A stretch of DNA of 64,000 nt from Clostridium sp. KNHs214 (GCF_000744935.1 NZ_JQMW01000014.1:1-64000); one strand, 5' to 3'; shown: positions 9,338 to 19,632, numbered from the stretch's first letter. A program made the numbers and translations. The notes: generated by a model not told the origin, from the sequence alone.

Positions 9338-10645
9338 ATGTCAAACATTTTATTTAAAAATTTATTTATCTCGGTCGGTATTGATGTTGGTGCAGATTTC
9401 AGTTGGATGTCTATCGCACTTCCTAACCAGACCTTTGTTGGAAAGCCTTTTAAAATACTACATTCAAACATTGATTCCCTTGAACTCGCTGTTTCTAAAA
9501 TAAAAGAAGCAGAAGAGTTGTATTCTTTGGAAAGTCGCATTTTCCTAGAATCCACGGGAATTTATCATTACCCACTCTTCTGCTATCTTCGTGATACTGG
9601 ATTTAATGTTAACCTAATTAATCCTATCATCACTAAGAATAGCACAAACATTAACATTAGAAAAGTGCATAATGACAGATTTGATTCAAAAAAAGCTGCC
9701 TTAATAGGCTTAAAGCCAGATTTAAAAGTATCTCTTATGCCATCAGATCTTGCTCTTGATTTAAGAAATCTTTCAAGAGAGTATTATGATTTGATGGACA
9801 ACCGTTCTGCTTATGTGAACAAACTTCAAAGTGAACTTCGGATGGTATTTCCAGAATACCTTAAAATTTTTTCAAAAATAACTACTAATACATCATTAAC
9901 CTTATTAGAAACATACACATCTCCAGATGCATTTTTAAATGCTTCCAAAGAAGAGATTATTGATTCTATAAGATCTACAGCTCGTTTTGGGCTTACATAT
10001 GCTAATAATAAGTATAATGCCATTATAAAGGCTGCCAATGATGCAAAGACCTTCGGTTATTCTGTAAGTAGTAATTTTAAGCGTATTAGATTATACATAA
10101 GCTTTATTCGAAAGTATGATGAAGAGATTTCTTCTATACTCTCTGAAATGCATAAGCTTGTTGATGAAAATGAAAATACTGATTTTGTAAAGCAAATTCA
10201 CTTGATTGAAACATTTAAAGGTGCAGGTTTTCTTTCTGCTGTAAGCCTCATGGGAGAAATCGGAGATTTCTCTGCGTTCAACTCACCAAAACAGCTTTTT
10301 GCTTATTTTGGTTTAGATCCAGCAGTAAAGCAATCTGGCAACTTTAATGGCACAAAAATCAGTATGTCAAAGCGAGGCTCTCGAATTGCCAGAAGAGTAA
10401 TTCACACTATGGCATTAATCAGCATAAGCAAAAACAAAGATGGCTCCGCCAAAAATCAAGTACTTCGAGAATACTATCTTTTAAAGTGCCAAAGTAAGCC
10501 TAAAATGATTGCTCTTGGGGCAGTTATGCATAAAGTTTGTAACATATTATTTGCCATTCTTCGTGATGGGAAAGAATTTGAAATAATTACACCAGAAGAA
10601 CACCAAAAGAATTATCTCAAAGCGAAATGCGGCTTCGCTGCGTAG
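9338..10645 (+). mobile_element. IS110-family transposase (DEDD recombinase)
   Basis: This 435-residue transposase has the N-terminal RuvC-like DEDD domain (SVGIDVGADFSWMSIAL with the first Asp near residue 16; FLESTGIYHYPL; NDRFDSKKAALIG) and the C-terminal Tnp_IS116/IS110/IS902 domain (GEIGDFSAFNSPKQLFAYFGLDP, with the candidate serine in KQSG, then MSKRGSRIARRVI). The start at 9338 is preferred over the longer frame from 9236 because GGAAAGGAG precedes it, leaving the upstream region non-coding as in other IS110 elements. It is the only large rightward gene in the first 41 kb, as expected for an insertion. The frame is complete, so it may be active. Confidence 0.93.
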
Positions 10646-10672
10646 TATAATTCCATAAATATAATTTCCGTT

Positions 10673-10691
10673 TTTTGTTAGTCTAACAAAA
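10673..10691. other. Hairpin after the IS110 transposase
   Basis: TTTTGTTAG and CTAACAAAA are perfect 9-base arms around one base, 27 bases after the transposase stop. This is a likely transcription terminator or part of the element's right end. The true right boundary of the element is not resolved because IS110 elements lack clear terminal inverted repeats. Confidence 0.5.
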
Positions 10692-10699
10692 GTTTATTA

Positions 10700-11265
10700 A
10701 GGTTACCCTTTTTTAAGATAATAAAAATATTAATTATTTTTTTAATTCTTATTGACATTTCTTAGCTGGACTAAATTTTCTAACATTCTGAAAATAGAAA
10801 TTTATCTATACTCTTATATTATATAATATTTTGTATCACTTCAATACATATATGAAATTATTCTTATAACTAGACACATTTTTTATATTTTTGTTCCATT
10901 CAAGAACACTTCAGAAAAATCTAGGGAAAAATATGGGGAGAAAGTATGAGAAAGTATGGGGACGGTTAACAAACTTAAGCATAAAAATCATTAAAAGCAC
11001 AAGATAAATAGAGAACAAATTAGGAGAAAAAAGAAAAAAAGGGGGAAAAAAAGGGGGACGGTTAACAATTAATTTAATCACTGTATTTCATATCCCAAAT
11101 ATAAGAATTACCTATGGAAAATAATGCTTTAAACAGCTCCTAATCACCTGAATCAGCAAAATGTATCTTATCTTGATAATAGCTTACATCATTACACCTA
11201 TAAAAATCACCGTTAAAAGTTGTTAACTGTTCCCTTGTTTTATGTTTTATTCCTTTGTTTTGCTT
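10700..11265. repeat. 565-bp gap with GGGGACGGTTAAC half-sites
   Basis: Two same-orientation half-sites, GGGGACGGTTAACAA at 10958-10973 and GGGGGACGGTTAACAA at 11053-11067, and one reversed site, GTTGTTAACTGTTCCC near 11219-11234, lie before the 3' end of the MutS2-like gene. They belong to the REP-like family tied to the RAYT at 14.4 kb. The stretch TTCTTATTGACATTTCTTAGCTG near 10746 is nearly the same as one at about 3512. No coding gene is supported. Confidence 0.65.
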
Positions 11266-13215
11266 CTATTTTATTTGAATTTTTACTCCTTCTATATGCC
11301 TTTTGCTCATGATTTTATCCTTTTTTCTATCCTCTTTTGATTTTAAAACAATATCAAAATCATAATCTTCTGGATAAAGTTCCCCTTTATCTATATAAAG
11401 AGAGAGTCTTTTTTTATTTACTTTAATCTTTTTCTGCATAACCATAACTCCATACTCCCCTTTATTGTTTTCAATATCACATACAATTCCTGTTCTATCC
11501 ATAAAACTTATATAGACACAATCACCAATATTAAATTTAGGTTTTACCTTTTGCTTTTGTGATATTTTTCTCATTTTTTCTGCATTTTTAAGCTTTTCAA
11601 TTTGCTCTTGATGTTCCTCATATCCTTCATTCTTTTTTAATAAAAATTCATCAAATTCCTTCTTATAACTAGAGTAATCCTTTTGCTCTTTATAAGTTAT
11701 TTCATGAGCTCTTTCTATTATTTTTTCAGGTATGCCCAGCCTTAACGATATCAAAAATGCATTACTTTCCCCAGGTTTTCCTATATTCAACCTATAAAGC
11801 GGCTTTAAAGTATTTATATCAAATTCCATACATCCATTTACAAAGCCCTCATGATTATTTGCAAATTCCTTTATTTCATTGTAATGAGTTGTAGCTAATA
11901 TAGTAGCACCTTTTTTATATATTTCCTCTAGCACCGCAACAGCTATACCCATGCCCTCTCCAGGATCTGTACCTGAGCCAATCTCATCTATAATAACAAG
12001 AGAATATTTATCGGCAGAATTTATAATGTCTATAATATTTTTAATATGAGATGAAAAAGTGCTTAAACTTTGCTCAATACTCTGACCATCCCCAATGTCC
12101 CCTAATATATCTGCAAACACCGAAAATTCACTTCCTTCATCTACTGGTACATGAAGTCCTGACTGTGCCATCATTGTCAAAAGTCCCACAGTTTTAAGAG
12201 CAACAGTTTTTCCACCAGTATTTGGACCTGTAATCACTACAGCTTTATACCCGTCCCCAACTTTAAAATTTAATGGTACAGCATTTTTACCTATTAAGGG
12301 ATGTTTACCATTTTTAATATTTATATAATTTTTCTTATTAAAATTCACTTTCTTACCACCCAAAGCCCTGCTATACTTACCCTTAGCAAAAATAAAATCA
12401 TAATAACTCATAGTTTCAATATTAATATTTATCTCTTTTTCAAAACTACATGCCATATTAGTAAGCTCTGAAAGGATTCTATAAACTTCTTTTTCCTCTT
12501 CAATTTTATATAAATTAAGCTCATCCTGGAGTTTTTTAACTTCTACTGGTTCAATAAACACCGTAGAACCACTACCCGATTTATCATGAATACTTCCATG
12601 GACATTGTTTTTATACTCACTCTTTATTGGAATTACATATCTGCCATTTCTTTGACTTACTAATGCATCTTGAAAATAATTCCTATACTTATCGCTTCTA
12701 AGCATACTTTCAAGTTTGTTTTTTATTCTATCTTCTAAAATCCATACCCTTTTCCTTATTTTTAAAAGTTTAGAACTAGCTCTATCATCCACTCTTCCAT
12801 GACAAATGCATCTTTCAATTTCTTCTCTTACCTCCTCAAGTTCATAGGCTGACATCACATAACTGCTTACATTAGGTGCAACAAATTCTTTATCTTTCAT
12901 AAATCTCTTAAGCTTATTAATTTCTCTTAATAAACTAGCTATAATATCTAAATCTTCTGGAACAAGTATTGCTCCCTTTTCAATCTTCTGCTTAACAATT
13001 TTTATGCCGCTTAAACTATTAATTGGAACGCTAGAACTTATATCCACCACTGCCCTTGCTTCTGTAGTTTCCTGCATATTTCTTTCAATTATTTTCTGAT
13101 CTAAATAAGGTTCTAACTTATCAATCATATCCTTTGCATAATCTGACAATGCATAACTTTTTAATATTCCCTTTATTTTATTGTATTCTAATATTTCAGT
13201 AGCCTTTTTATTCAC
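11266..13215 (-). CDS. MutS2-like ATPase lacking the Smr nuclease domain
   Basis: This ~649-residue protein has MutS domain III/IV-like helices (ATEILEYNKIKGILKSYALSDYAKDMI at the start; NGRYVIPIKSEYKNNVHGSIHDKSGSGSTVFIEP is the MutS2 signature), then the ABC-type ATPase: Walker A GPNTGGKTVALKTVG, DIGDGQSIEQSLSTFSSH and Walker B VIIDEIGSGTDPGEG. After the ATPase come a coiled-coil and a KOW-like segment (FNIGDCVYISFMDRTGIVCDI). Classical MutS2 is about 780-790 residues with a C-terminal Smr endonuclease; this protein stops before it. MutS2 proteins suppress recombination or rescue collided ribosomes, and without Smr this paralog could bind but not cut. The start is GTG at 13215, seven bases after GGAGGG. 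Confidence 0.87.
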   Translation of the reverse strand: MNKKATEILEYNKIKGILKSYALSDYAKDMIDKLEPYLDQKIIERNMQETTEARAVVDISSSVPINSLSGIKIVKQKIEKGAILVPEDLDIIASLLREINKLKRFMKDKEFVAPNVSSYVMSAYELEEVREEIERCICHGRVDDRASSKLLKIRKRVWILEDRIKNKLESMLRSDKYRNYFQDALVSQRNGRYVIPIKSEYKNNVHGSIHDKSGSGSTVFIEPVEVKKLQDELNLYKIEEEKEVYRILSELTNMACSFEKEININIETMSYYDFIFAKGKYSRALGGKKVNFNKKNYINIKNGKHPLIGKNAVPLNFKVGDGYKAVVITGPNTGGKTVALKTVGLLTMMAQSGLHVPVDEGSEFSVFADILGDIGDGQSIEQSLSTFSSHIKNIIDIINSADKYSLVIIDEIGSGTDPGEGMGIAVAVLEEIYKKGATILATTHYNEIKEFANNHEGFVNGCMEFDINTLKPLYRLNIGKPGESNAFLISLRLGIPEKIIERAHEITYKEQKDYSSYKKEFDEFLLKKNEGYEEHQEQIEKLKNAEKMRKISQKQKVKPKFNIGDCVYISFMDRTGIVCDIENNKGEYGVMVMQKKIKVNKKRLSLYIDKGELYPEDYDFDIVLKSKEDRKKDKIMSKRHIEGVKIQIK

Positions 13216-13360
13216 TATTAATCCCTCCATTTATTTAGGCTTATAAGCCTCTCTATTTAATGCCGATACGCTCAAATCACTCATTTCCAATACACTTAAT
13301 ACCAATAAATTCAAGTTAAAAACACTCAACATATACTAATTCCTCCTATTTTTTTGTATT

Positions 13361-13401
13361 AAAAAAAGGCTGCAAATGAACAACAGCTCACTTACAGCCT
13401 T
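13361..13401 (-). terminator. Rho-independent terminator, leftward, in the gap before mutS2-like
   Basis: On the minus strand AAGGCTGTAAGTGA pairs with TCATTTGCAGCCTT and is followed by TTTTTTT. It lies upstream of the MutS2-like gene and far downstream of the RAYT gene, so it may end a small transcript from within the 13.4-14.3 kb gap. Confidence 0.6.
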
Positions 13402-14366
13402 AATTAGCATTTTGTTTTATAGTTTATAACAAACGTATCTGCAACTAATCCAATACTTTTAAATTCCAATTATAATTCAAATTTAGAATTTTACCATGGT
13501 GTTCACAGGTTTTGAATTACTTATGCTATTATATACATTAGTATCTAATATATTAACACACATATCTCACCATTTCTGCATTATATCTGTATTAATATAC
13601 GTATATTAATATTAATGTATACTTGAATAATCATAGTAATAATCTTTATAAGATTATTAGTTGCCCTTCACTATTCTATAAAAACTTATGTTATAAACGT
13701 AAAAGCATTTTTAGGTATAAAAATACCGTGCTAGTGCACGGTTAATTATTACCAATACAAAAAAGGATGCCGTTTTACCGTGTTCTTATCTAAGTGGTGT
13801 CTAAAAAAGTTTAAACCAAATAAACCCTTTAATACAGGTTAAAAAAACTCTCTAGACTACTATATTAAATTTACTTACTTAGTTAAGAACAACCTCACTC
13901 ACAAAACATTCTCCTTTACTTTAAACTCTTTAAACCAATTATTAATTTCAATAATTTTAAAAAACTTAATGTTATTATAACAGTTGTAAGTAAGTTGTTC
14001 AAGATATCTTTAGGATATTTTTAGTGAGGACCTTCTTTAGGGATAGTCTTTAGGGACGGTTAACAATATAAAACTTTCATAAGATTTTTAGGGATAGTCA
14101 ATAAATATACATATATCTGTATTTGTTCTGTAAATTTTTATATCAATAGGCTTGTACATATTAAATATAGACACACAAATAATACCTTATATTAATACCT
14201 TATATTAACACCAAAATAAAAGGTTTATTTTCAAATCAAAAAAATTCAATTGAAATTTTAAATTTAAAAAATATTATGATGCTCACATCGCTAATGTAGT
14301 AATCTTAATGTTCTATTACTGTACATTATGTAGCTCATAGATTAATTTCATCATAATTTAACTTCA
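13402..14366. other. 965-bp gap between terminator and RAYT, non-coding
   Basis: No credible ORF was seen. A second leftward terminator-like hairpin, ACCGTGC/GCACGGT followed by ATTTTT, lies at 13718-13742. A perfect palindrome ATTAATATAC/GTATATTAAT is at 13591-13610. A REP-like half-site GGGACGGTTAACAA is at 14053-14066. Two leftward terminators in one gap hint at a small RNA transcribed from about 13.75-14.0 kb, but no known RNA family was recognised. Confidence 0.4.
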
Positions 14367-15290
14367 TCACGATGCCTGCGATTTATATTGAGAAATAAAT
14401 TTCTCTATTATATTTCTATATTTATCCTCTGTTGATGTTAGCTCAACCCCTATAGCACATAGCTTTGACACTCTTGATTGAGTTATATTTCCAAGTATTT
14501 TACATATATCACTGCACTTGAAATCACAAAGACATCGCATTAAAAGCGCAGCTAGTGCCCTAGCAACCTTAGTTTTTCTGCAGTTTTTTATGTATAACAT
14601 TACCTTTTTAGTGCCTGTTTCCTTTGCTACAAATTCCATTATTTTATCCGAATCAAAATCTCTTACTAATACTGTTTTTTCACTTATGTACTCCGTCTTT
14701 TCGTTTTCAAATTCTACTTCTTCCTTTAACTTATCCTCATCACAAATGTAAACAAATTTCATGTAATTTTCTCTTGCTGTCTTTACATCCGAACCGAAAA
14801 ATTTCATTACATAATCTTCATCTAGAAGTCCTGTTTTGTCCTTTTCAAAGCCCAAATATACACTTAAACTTGAATATTTATATTTCTCTGGATGGTGCTC
14901 GTATCCCCTTATTTTTAATGGGTTATTGTGAATATAAGCAGATAAAACCACTAAATACCTGTCTGTATCTACTACTTTGCTTTTAAATCTATCCTGGAAT
15001 AAAGTTCCCTTCCTTTGGTGAATTTTATTGAATGTTATAGCATATTTATGGTTTAGACCATGCATTATTTTTGATATATCCGCACCATTTGGGTCAATAA
15101 TAAAATGTCCATGATTAGTCATAAGACAGTATGCATACAACTTAAACTTATACATTTGTTGCTTTTTTTTCATTTCTTCTAAATATATATCCTTATCTTC
15201 ATCCAGCTTAAATAGTGGAACCTCCGTTATACTCCTTATCATTACATGGTATATGCCTCCATCCACTTTTATTCTATTTCCTCTTGCCAT
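14367..15290 (-). mobile_element. REP-associated tyrosine transposase (RAYT, Y1/HUH family)
   Basis: This 307-residue protein is of the IS200-like Y1 transposase type. N-terminal RGNRIKVDGGIYHVMIRS is the RAYT opening. The metal-binding HUH motif appears as LMTNHGHFII (HGH at residues 60-62), and the catalytic tyrosine is expected in LSAYIHNNPL (about Y119), the YIHxNP motif that marks RAYTs. A C-terminal helical DNA-binding region (CLCDFKCSDICKILG, SRVSKLCAIG) follows. RAYTs are single-copy genes thought to act on short palindromic REP sequences in intergenic DNA rather than on themselves. Two 50-bp tandem units with REP-like GTTAACCGTCCC sites sit at its upstream end, and more sites are scattered through the window. 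The frame is intact. Confidence 0.9.
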
Positions 15291-15415
15291 CTGCTCGCCT
15301 CATTTCACAGTTATTTATATTTGAATTATAGTCATAAAATGAGGCTTTTATTCAAATTAATTTAATAATAATCATTTTTTAAGAAATATTAAGAATCAGT
15401 CAATAAGTTTTGCCA

Positions 15416-15515
15416 TTAAACTTAACTAAAAGGTGCTAAAAGTTGTTAACCGTCCCTATTTATCCTTAAACTTAACTAAAAGGTGCTAAAAGTTGTTAAC
15501 CGTCCCTATTTATCT
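15416..15515. repeat. Two 50-bp tandem units carrying REP-like half-sites, upstream of the RAYT
   Basis: Units at 15416-15465 and 15466-15515 are identical apart from the last base. Each contains TTAAACTTAACTAAAAGGTG and then GTTGTTAACCGTCCC (15442-15456 and 15492-15506). They lie between the RAYT and the MBL gene. Perfect identity implies a recent duplication. Confidence 0.88.
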
Positions 15516-15523
15516 CTTCTACT

Positions 15524-16420
15524 CTAGAGGCATTTTGAATATTTAAGGAATCCATTTTCCATATTTAATTTCACAATTTTTACCTCACACAAATACTCCA
15601 CATATGATCTTAGCATTCTCTCCATTAAATTATACTTATATTTAGTTTTTACACTAATATTAAACTTTTTAATAGAAGCCTTTAGAATATCCTCCATTGT
15701 CATAGAACCTTCTATAACAGAATATACGCCTTTTGCTCTACCTTTATAAAAATCTATATTATCAGTTATAAGTTTTTCAATATCATAATACATTCCTTTG
15801 TGTGCCACTACATATCTGCTGCATTTTAAATCATAAAGTTTTATTTTGCTTTTCAAATCTTCTAAAAGTATATATGCATAAGGCATCTTAGCCCCTTCCA
15901 TAACTTCATAACTTATAAGAGAATCTCCTAAATATGCAACATCATCTGGAGTAATAATGCATATATGTGCAGGGCTATGTCCTGGTGTATGAAAAATTTT
16001 AAATTTAATCCCTTGAACACATACGCTATCTTGATTATCAAAAATCATAATATCTGTTTTGCAAACAGAATGTCCATAATGCTCTGTAACATCAGATAAT
16101 GTTTGGCTGCTGTAATAAAGCTTTAAATTAACTGTAGAACTGCAAACAAAAGCTTCATAGGCTGGCATAGCAATAACACAGTTGTATTTTTCCTTAAGAT
16201 ATGCACTGTTTCCTACATGGTCAATATGGAAATGGCTACATATGATACCAACTACTTTAAAATTATTTTTTTCAAGAAGCTCTTCTATTCCTTCTCTTTC
16301 TCCTTTTGACCATCCAGAATCTAACATAATAATTTTTTCATCATTAATTTTATAAAAAGGTATATATGTCATCCCTGTATCAATACAAAATGTGTTTCCT
16401 TTTATACTCCTTATTTCCAT
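15524..16420 (-). CDS. MBL-fold metal-dependent hydrolase
   Basis: This 298-residue protein has the metallo-beta-lactamase fold. The metal site motif reads CSHFHIDHVGN near residues 61-71, followed by a histidine in FHTPGHSPAH and an aspartate in AYLGDSLIS, all expected ligands of a two-metal centre. A C-terminal winged-helix-like region (YKYNLMERMLRSYVEYLCEVKIVKL) resembles that of glyoxalase II-like/LACTB2-like hydrolases. It is cytoplasmic with no signal peptide. The substrate cannot be named: thioester, lactone or phosphodiester hydrolysis are all possible. Its leader has the same TTTAGTG...CACTAAAG arrangement as the mogA leader. Confidence 0.85.
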   Translation of the reverse strand: MEIRSIKGNTFCIDTGMTYIPFYKINDEKIIMLDSGWSKGEREGIEELLEKNNFKVVGIICSHFHIDHVGNSAYLKEKYNCVIAMPAYEAFVCSSTVNLKLYYSSQTLSDVTEHYGHSVCKTDIMIFDNQDSVCVQGIKFKIFHTPGHSPAHICIITPDDVAYLGDSLISYEVMEGAKMPYAYILLEDLKSKIKLYDLKCSRYVVAHKGMYYDIEKLITDNIDFYKGRAKGVYSVIEGSMTMEDILKASIKKFNISVKTKYKYNLMERMLRSYVEYLCEVKIVKLNMENGFLKYSKCL

Positions 16421-16575
16421 TTTTTATCTTTAGTGAGAATGCGCATTTTAATTACACATCAAAACACTAAATATTCACTTCCTTTCTATATCTTACGTAT
16501 CTTGTACACAAAGTGTTATAAGCCTCTTGCTATATCCATTTATGTACCTCATATATTCATAAGTATTAATAATTA

Positions 16576-16889
16576 TGATTATCCACAAAAAGTATTACAT
16601 TACTTGAATTATGAAATTTCTCTGAAATGACTTGCATAAGAAGCGAAGGAACTATTCAAATTTAATTTTAGAAATTCTTCTTTTAGACAGATAAAATTAT
16701 CGTAAGCCTGGCAAAGACGTCAGGCTAGCGAACCTAAAGCAGAACGCTGAATGTGAACGTTAGATAATTTTATATGGCTAAAAGCTTAAATTTTCTTAAA
16801 TTATATTTATTATTCCTAGCTCTTATGCAAGTCATGGAGGAGAAATTTCATAATTTCACTGCATTGTACCTTATTGTGGGTTAAGCATA
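16576..16889. repeat. Full-length MITE, TGATTATCC type (about 314 bp)
   Basis: The ends TGATTATCCACAAAA and TTATTGTGGGTTAAGCA are inverted repeats. Internal arms ATTATGAAATTTCTC/GAGAAATTTCATAAT and TGACTTGCATAAGA/TCTTATGCAAGTCA make the whole unit a nested palindrome around a GC-rich core (GCCTGGC...GCCAGGC-like stem, then GCTGAATGTGAACGTTAG). A near-identical copy lies at 42421-42732, and internally deleted copies at 22816, 29798, 43007 and 46969. There is no ORF inside, so it must be moved by an enzyme encoded elsewhere. Confidence 0.85.
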
Positions 16890-17068
16890 ATTATATATTT
16901 TATTCGCAATTTATTACTGATTTCCACTTAAACAATATGAAAATTATATCACTTGTTTTTCATTTCCAAACTGAAATTTTAAAATTTAGAAATTTTTAAA
17001 AAGCAAAAAAATTAGATTTAAATTAAAATTAAGAAGGAGATAAAGAAGTAACTATTAAGGGAAAGTTT

Positions 17069-17410
17069 TAAGGGACGGTTAACAAATTTAAGACCATATA
17101 TATGTCTATAATTTATCAACCATCCCTATTTTTTACGTCCCATATATATAAGAGTTATATCACTTGTTTTCCGTTTCTTAAGTAAAATTTTAAATTTAGA
17201 AATTTTAAAAAACATTGGGGACAGTTAATAACTTTTTATCATTAAAATTAGATAAAAGTGTTAACTGCCCCTATTCTTTCTTTTTCTATCTTTAACTTGA
17301 TACCAATAATTGTTATTCACTTTTATTTTTGTCTATTTTCCTAAAGTTGCTACTGAGCGCTACTTTTTTATCCTCAATTAGATACCAATAGTTGTTACCC
17401 GTCCCCATTT
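17069..17410. repeat. Cluster of REP-like GGGACGGTTAAC sites
   Basis: GGGACGGTTAACAA is at 17072-17085, a degenerate partner (CAACCATCCC) near 17118-17127, a hairpin pair GGGGACAGTTAATAAC/GTTAACTGCCCC at 17217-17271, and GTTGTTACCCGTCCCC at 17391-17406, which abuts the 3' end of the aminopeptidase gene. With the MITE at 16576-16889 it fills the 1-kb gap 16421-17416; no gene is supported there. Confidence 0.8.
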
Positions 17411-17416
17411 TCCTCT

Positions 17417-19459
17417 TTAAAATGGCTCGTTTAACTTCTCAGTGCCCTTTAGTACAAATCTTCCATCTCTTATAATGTCAATGTACTCTCCTTTTTCTGT
17501 AACAACGGAAATAAATTCTATTCCTTCATATGGAAGAGTAATGTCTGTATGAACATTGGTATATGCCTTATTTATATCTTCTTTCCTAAGAATTGATTTT
17601 TCATTATCTCTTGCTATTATCTCTTTTTTATCTAGCATATTGTATACTGGCAAATCTTCAGCGTAGCCAAAGCATGTGTCGCCTATGGCAAAGTGTGGTC
17701 CCATTTTTTCAATAATAAGCACTGGTAGTTTTTCAATGATATCATACTTTTCTGCCATTACATATGCTTCTGTATTGGTTCCTATAGCGAATTCTCCTAG
17801 AGGTAGAGTATCATTAAGCTGTAATAAATTTTCCTTTACATACGCTCTATTGTCCTCTTCATTTTCAAAGTTGCCGCAAGTATAATCACTTACATAACCA
17901 TCTTTGAATGTTAGCTTTAAATCCTTATATTTAAGATCAAGATAAGTATCTTCTAAATGAAGAACACCATTGGTTCCCTTAAGTTGTGGTGAAGTGAAAA
18001 CCTCTCCCAATGGAATATTTACGTCTGCCACACAATTTACAAAATTAGTTTCCTTACTTTTATCCTTAAGTTTTTGCAATTTAACCTTTATGTCTGTTTT
18101 ATTGTTGCCCTTACCCTTAACATGCACGTATTCGCCTTCATCAAGAGCATCAATTATCTTCTGCTGAATGCCTTCATAAATATTGTTATCCATCATATTT
18201 ATTTGAAAAACATCATTAAAGATTTCTTCAAATTTATCCCCAATTTCAGCAGTTGGAAAAGCAATTATGCTAAAGCTTGTATTTTCTTCTGGCTCGAATT
18301 TATCAAATAATTGATTAACCTTATTTTTATGTTTTTGCATTAAATCCTGCTGTTCTTTTGATAATTTAAGACATTCTTTCTTATTTTCTGGCGAAAATGG
18401 TACCTCTCCAAAGCTTTCGAAAACCATAGGACCTGCCTGTACGCTAAAAATGTCTTTGTTAAATTCAAAAGCCTTCTCCATCATGGATTCTTTTATTTGT
18501 ATATATTCTTCATTTAAATATATAGCATTGTCAAATCTATGATCGTAGTTATACTGCTTATTAGCTTCAGATGAATCCACTATAGCTATAGTTGATTCAA
18601 ATCCTGCTTTTTCAAAGTCTTTTATAAGTTGCCTTATAATAATTTCTTGGCCTGCTGTGTAGACTATTTGTACACTATTTCTATTTCCTCTGTTTTTATT
18701 ATCCACCACGAAGCCTCTTATAAATGCATCCACTGTTGTTTTTGATAAGGTTTCTATTTTCTCCTTTGGATAATTTGATAAAAACTTCGCTGTACCAACT
18801 TCAATGTCACTTATATACTTGTCTAATCTAAATAAATACCTTGAATCACTTAAATCCTTCTCTAATATGGTGCTTAAATAAAATCCAAAGTTCTTGTCCA
18901 TTCTTTCACGTCTTAAATATTTTTCGTTCTTGAAAATCCACTCTGCATCTGTAGGGTACATTATAGATTTCAACTCATCATAGTTAACTTTCTTATTTTT
19001 AACATATTCAAATACCCTTAGTAAAGTATTGTTTATTTTATCCATATTGAATATTCTATGTCTATATGCATAAGATATAGACTCTCTGCAACTAGCATAA
19101 AAAGCTGCCATAAGCTGCCCCATGTTATCACCAAACACTTCAACGGTATAGGTTGGATTGGCATAACTTGTTTTATAATTTTCTTCTAAAAGCTCAGTGT
19201 AAAGCCCATTATTTTCTTCTTTTAACTCTTGAAAATTCTTTGTTTCAAAATACCCATCATTTAGATTTTCTTCAAACTTAGCAATCTTTAAAAGAAATCT
19301 ACCAGTATGATTTAAAAACCTGTAGTATTCTTTAGGCTCTTTATCTTCCTGATACTTTTCTGTGCTTGTACACATATTCTCGATATCTAAAAGTCCCTTC
19401 TTGTAGCTGTCTAAAACCTTTTCGTTTTCCTCTTTATAAAATTCCATAACATCTAGCAT
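17417..19459 (-). CDS. M29-family-like aminopeptidase
   Basis: This 680-residue cytoplasmic protein has a C-terminal half resembling thermophilic aminopeptidases of family M29: NCVADVNIPLGEVFTSPQLKGTNGVLH gives the GEVFTSP metal/active region, LGEFAIGTNTEAY gives the second glutamate-containing motif, and EKMGPHFAIGDTCFG plus NVHTDITLP complete the usual set. Its length exceeds the usual ~410 residues because of a ~270-residue N-terminal extension (helical, YASCRESISYAYRHRIF), a form common in clostridia. It probably removes N-terminal residues from peptides. The start is ATG at 19459, with a second ATG (MEFYKEE) 12 bases in. It stands alone between REP-like elements. Confidence 0.8.
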   Translation of the reverse strand: MLDVMEFYKEENEKVLDSYKKGLLDIENMCTSTEKYQEDKEPKEYYRFLNHTGRFLLKIAKFEENLNDGYFETKNFQELKEENNGLYTELLEENYKTSYANPTYTVEVFGDNMGQLMAAFYASCRESISYAYRHRIFNMDKINNTLLRVFEYVKNKKVNYDELKSIMYPTDAEWIFKNEKYLRRERMDKNFGFYLSTILEKDLSDSRYLFRLDKYISDIEVGTAKFLSNYPKEKIETLSKTTVDAFIRGFVVDNKNRGNRNSVQIVYTAGQEIIIRQLIKDFEKAGFESTIAIVDSSEANKQYNYDHRFDNAIYLNEEYIQIKESMMEKAFEFNKDIFSVQAGPMVFESFGEVPFSPENKKECLKLSKEQQDLMQKHKNKVNQLFDKFEPEENTSFSIIAFPTAEIGDKFEEIFNDVFQINMMDNNIYEGIQQKIIDALDEGEYVHVKGKGNNKTDIKVKLQKLKDKSKETNFVNCVADVNIPLGEVFTSPQLKGTNGVLHLEDTYLDLKYKDLKLTFKDGYVSDYTCGNFENEEDNRAYVKENLLQLNDTLPLGEFAIGTNTEAYVMAEKYDIIEKLPVLIIEKMGPHFAIGDTCFGYAEDLPVYNMLDKKEIIARDNEKSILRKEDINKAYTNVHTDITLPYEGIEFISVVTEKGEYIDIIRDGRFVLKGTEKLNEPF

Positions 19460-19506
19460 AAATTATACCCCTTTTCTTAATATATTCTTTATTAACAAAT
19501 AAATTA

Positions 19507-19520
19507 TTGTTAACCGTCCC
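19507..19520. repeat. REP-like half-site TTGTTAACCGTCCC
   Basis: A single site lies upstream of the aminopeptidase gene, in the spacer to the GNAT gene. It belongs to the window-wide family. Confidence 0.75.
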
Positions 19521-19632
19521 TATTTTTCATTTTGGTTTCAAACTTGATTTTAAACTCAGTTACCATCTTGTTACACTCCATAAAATTATTTTACTATTTT
19601 CCTATCTTTCTAATAAGATTATGCTCATTATC

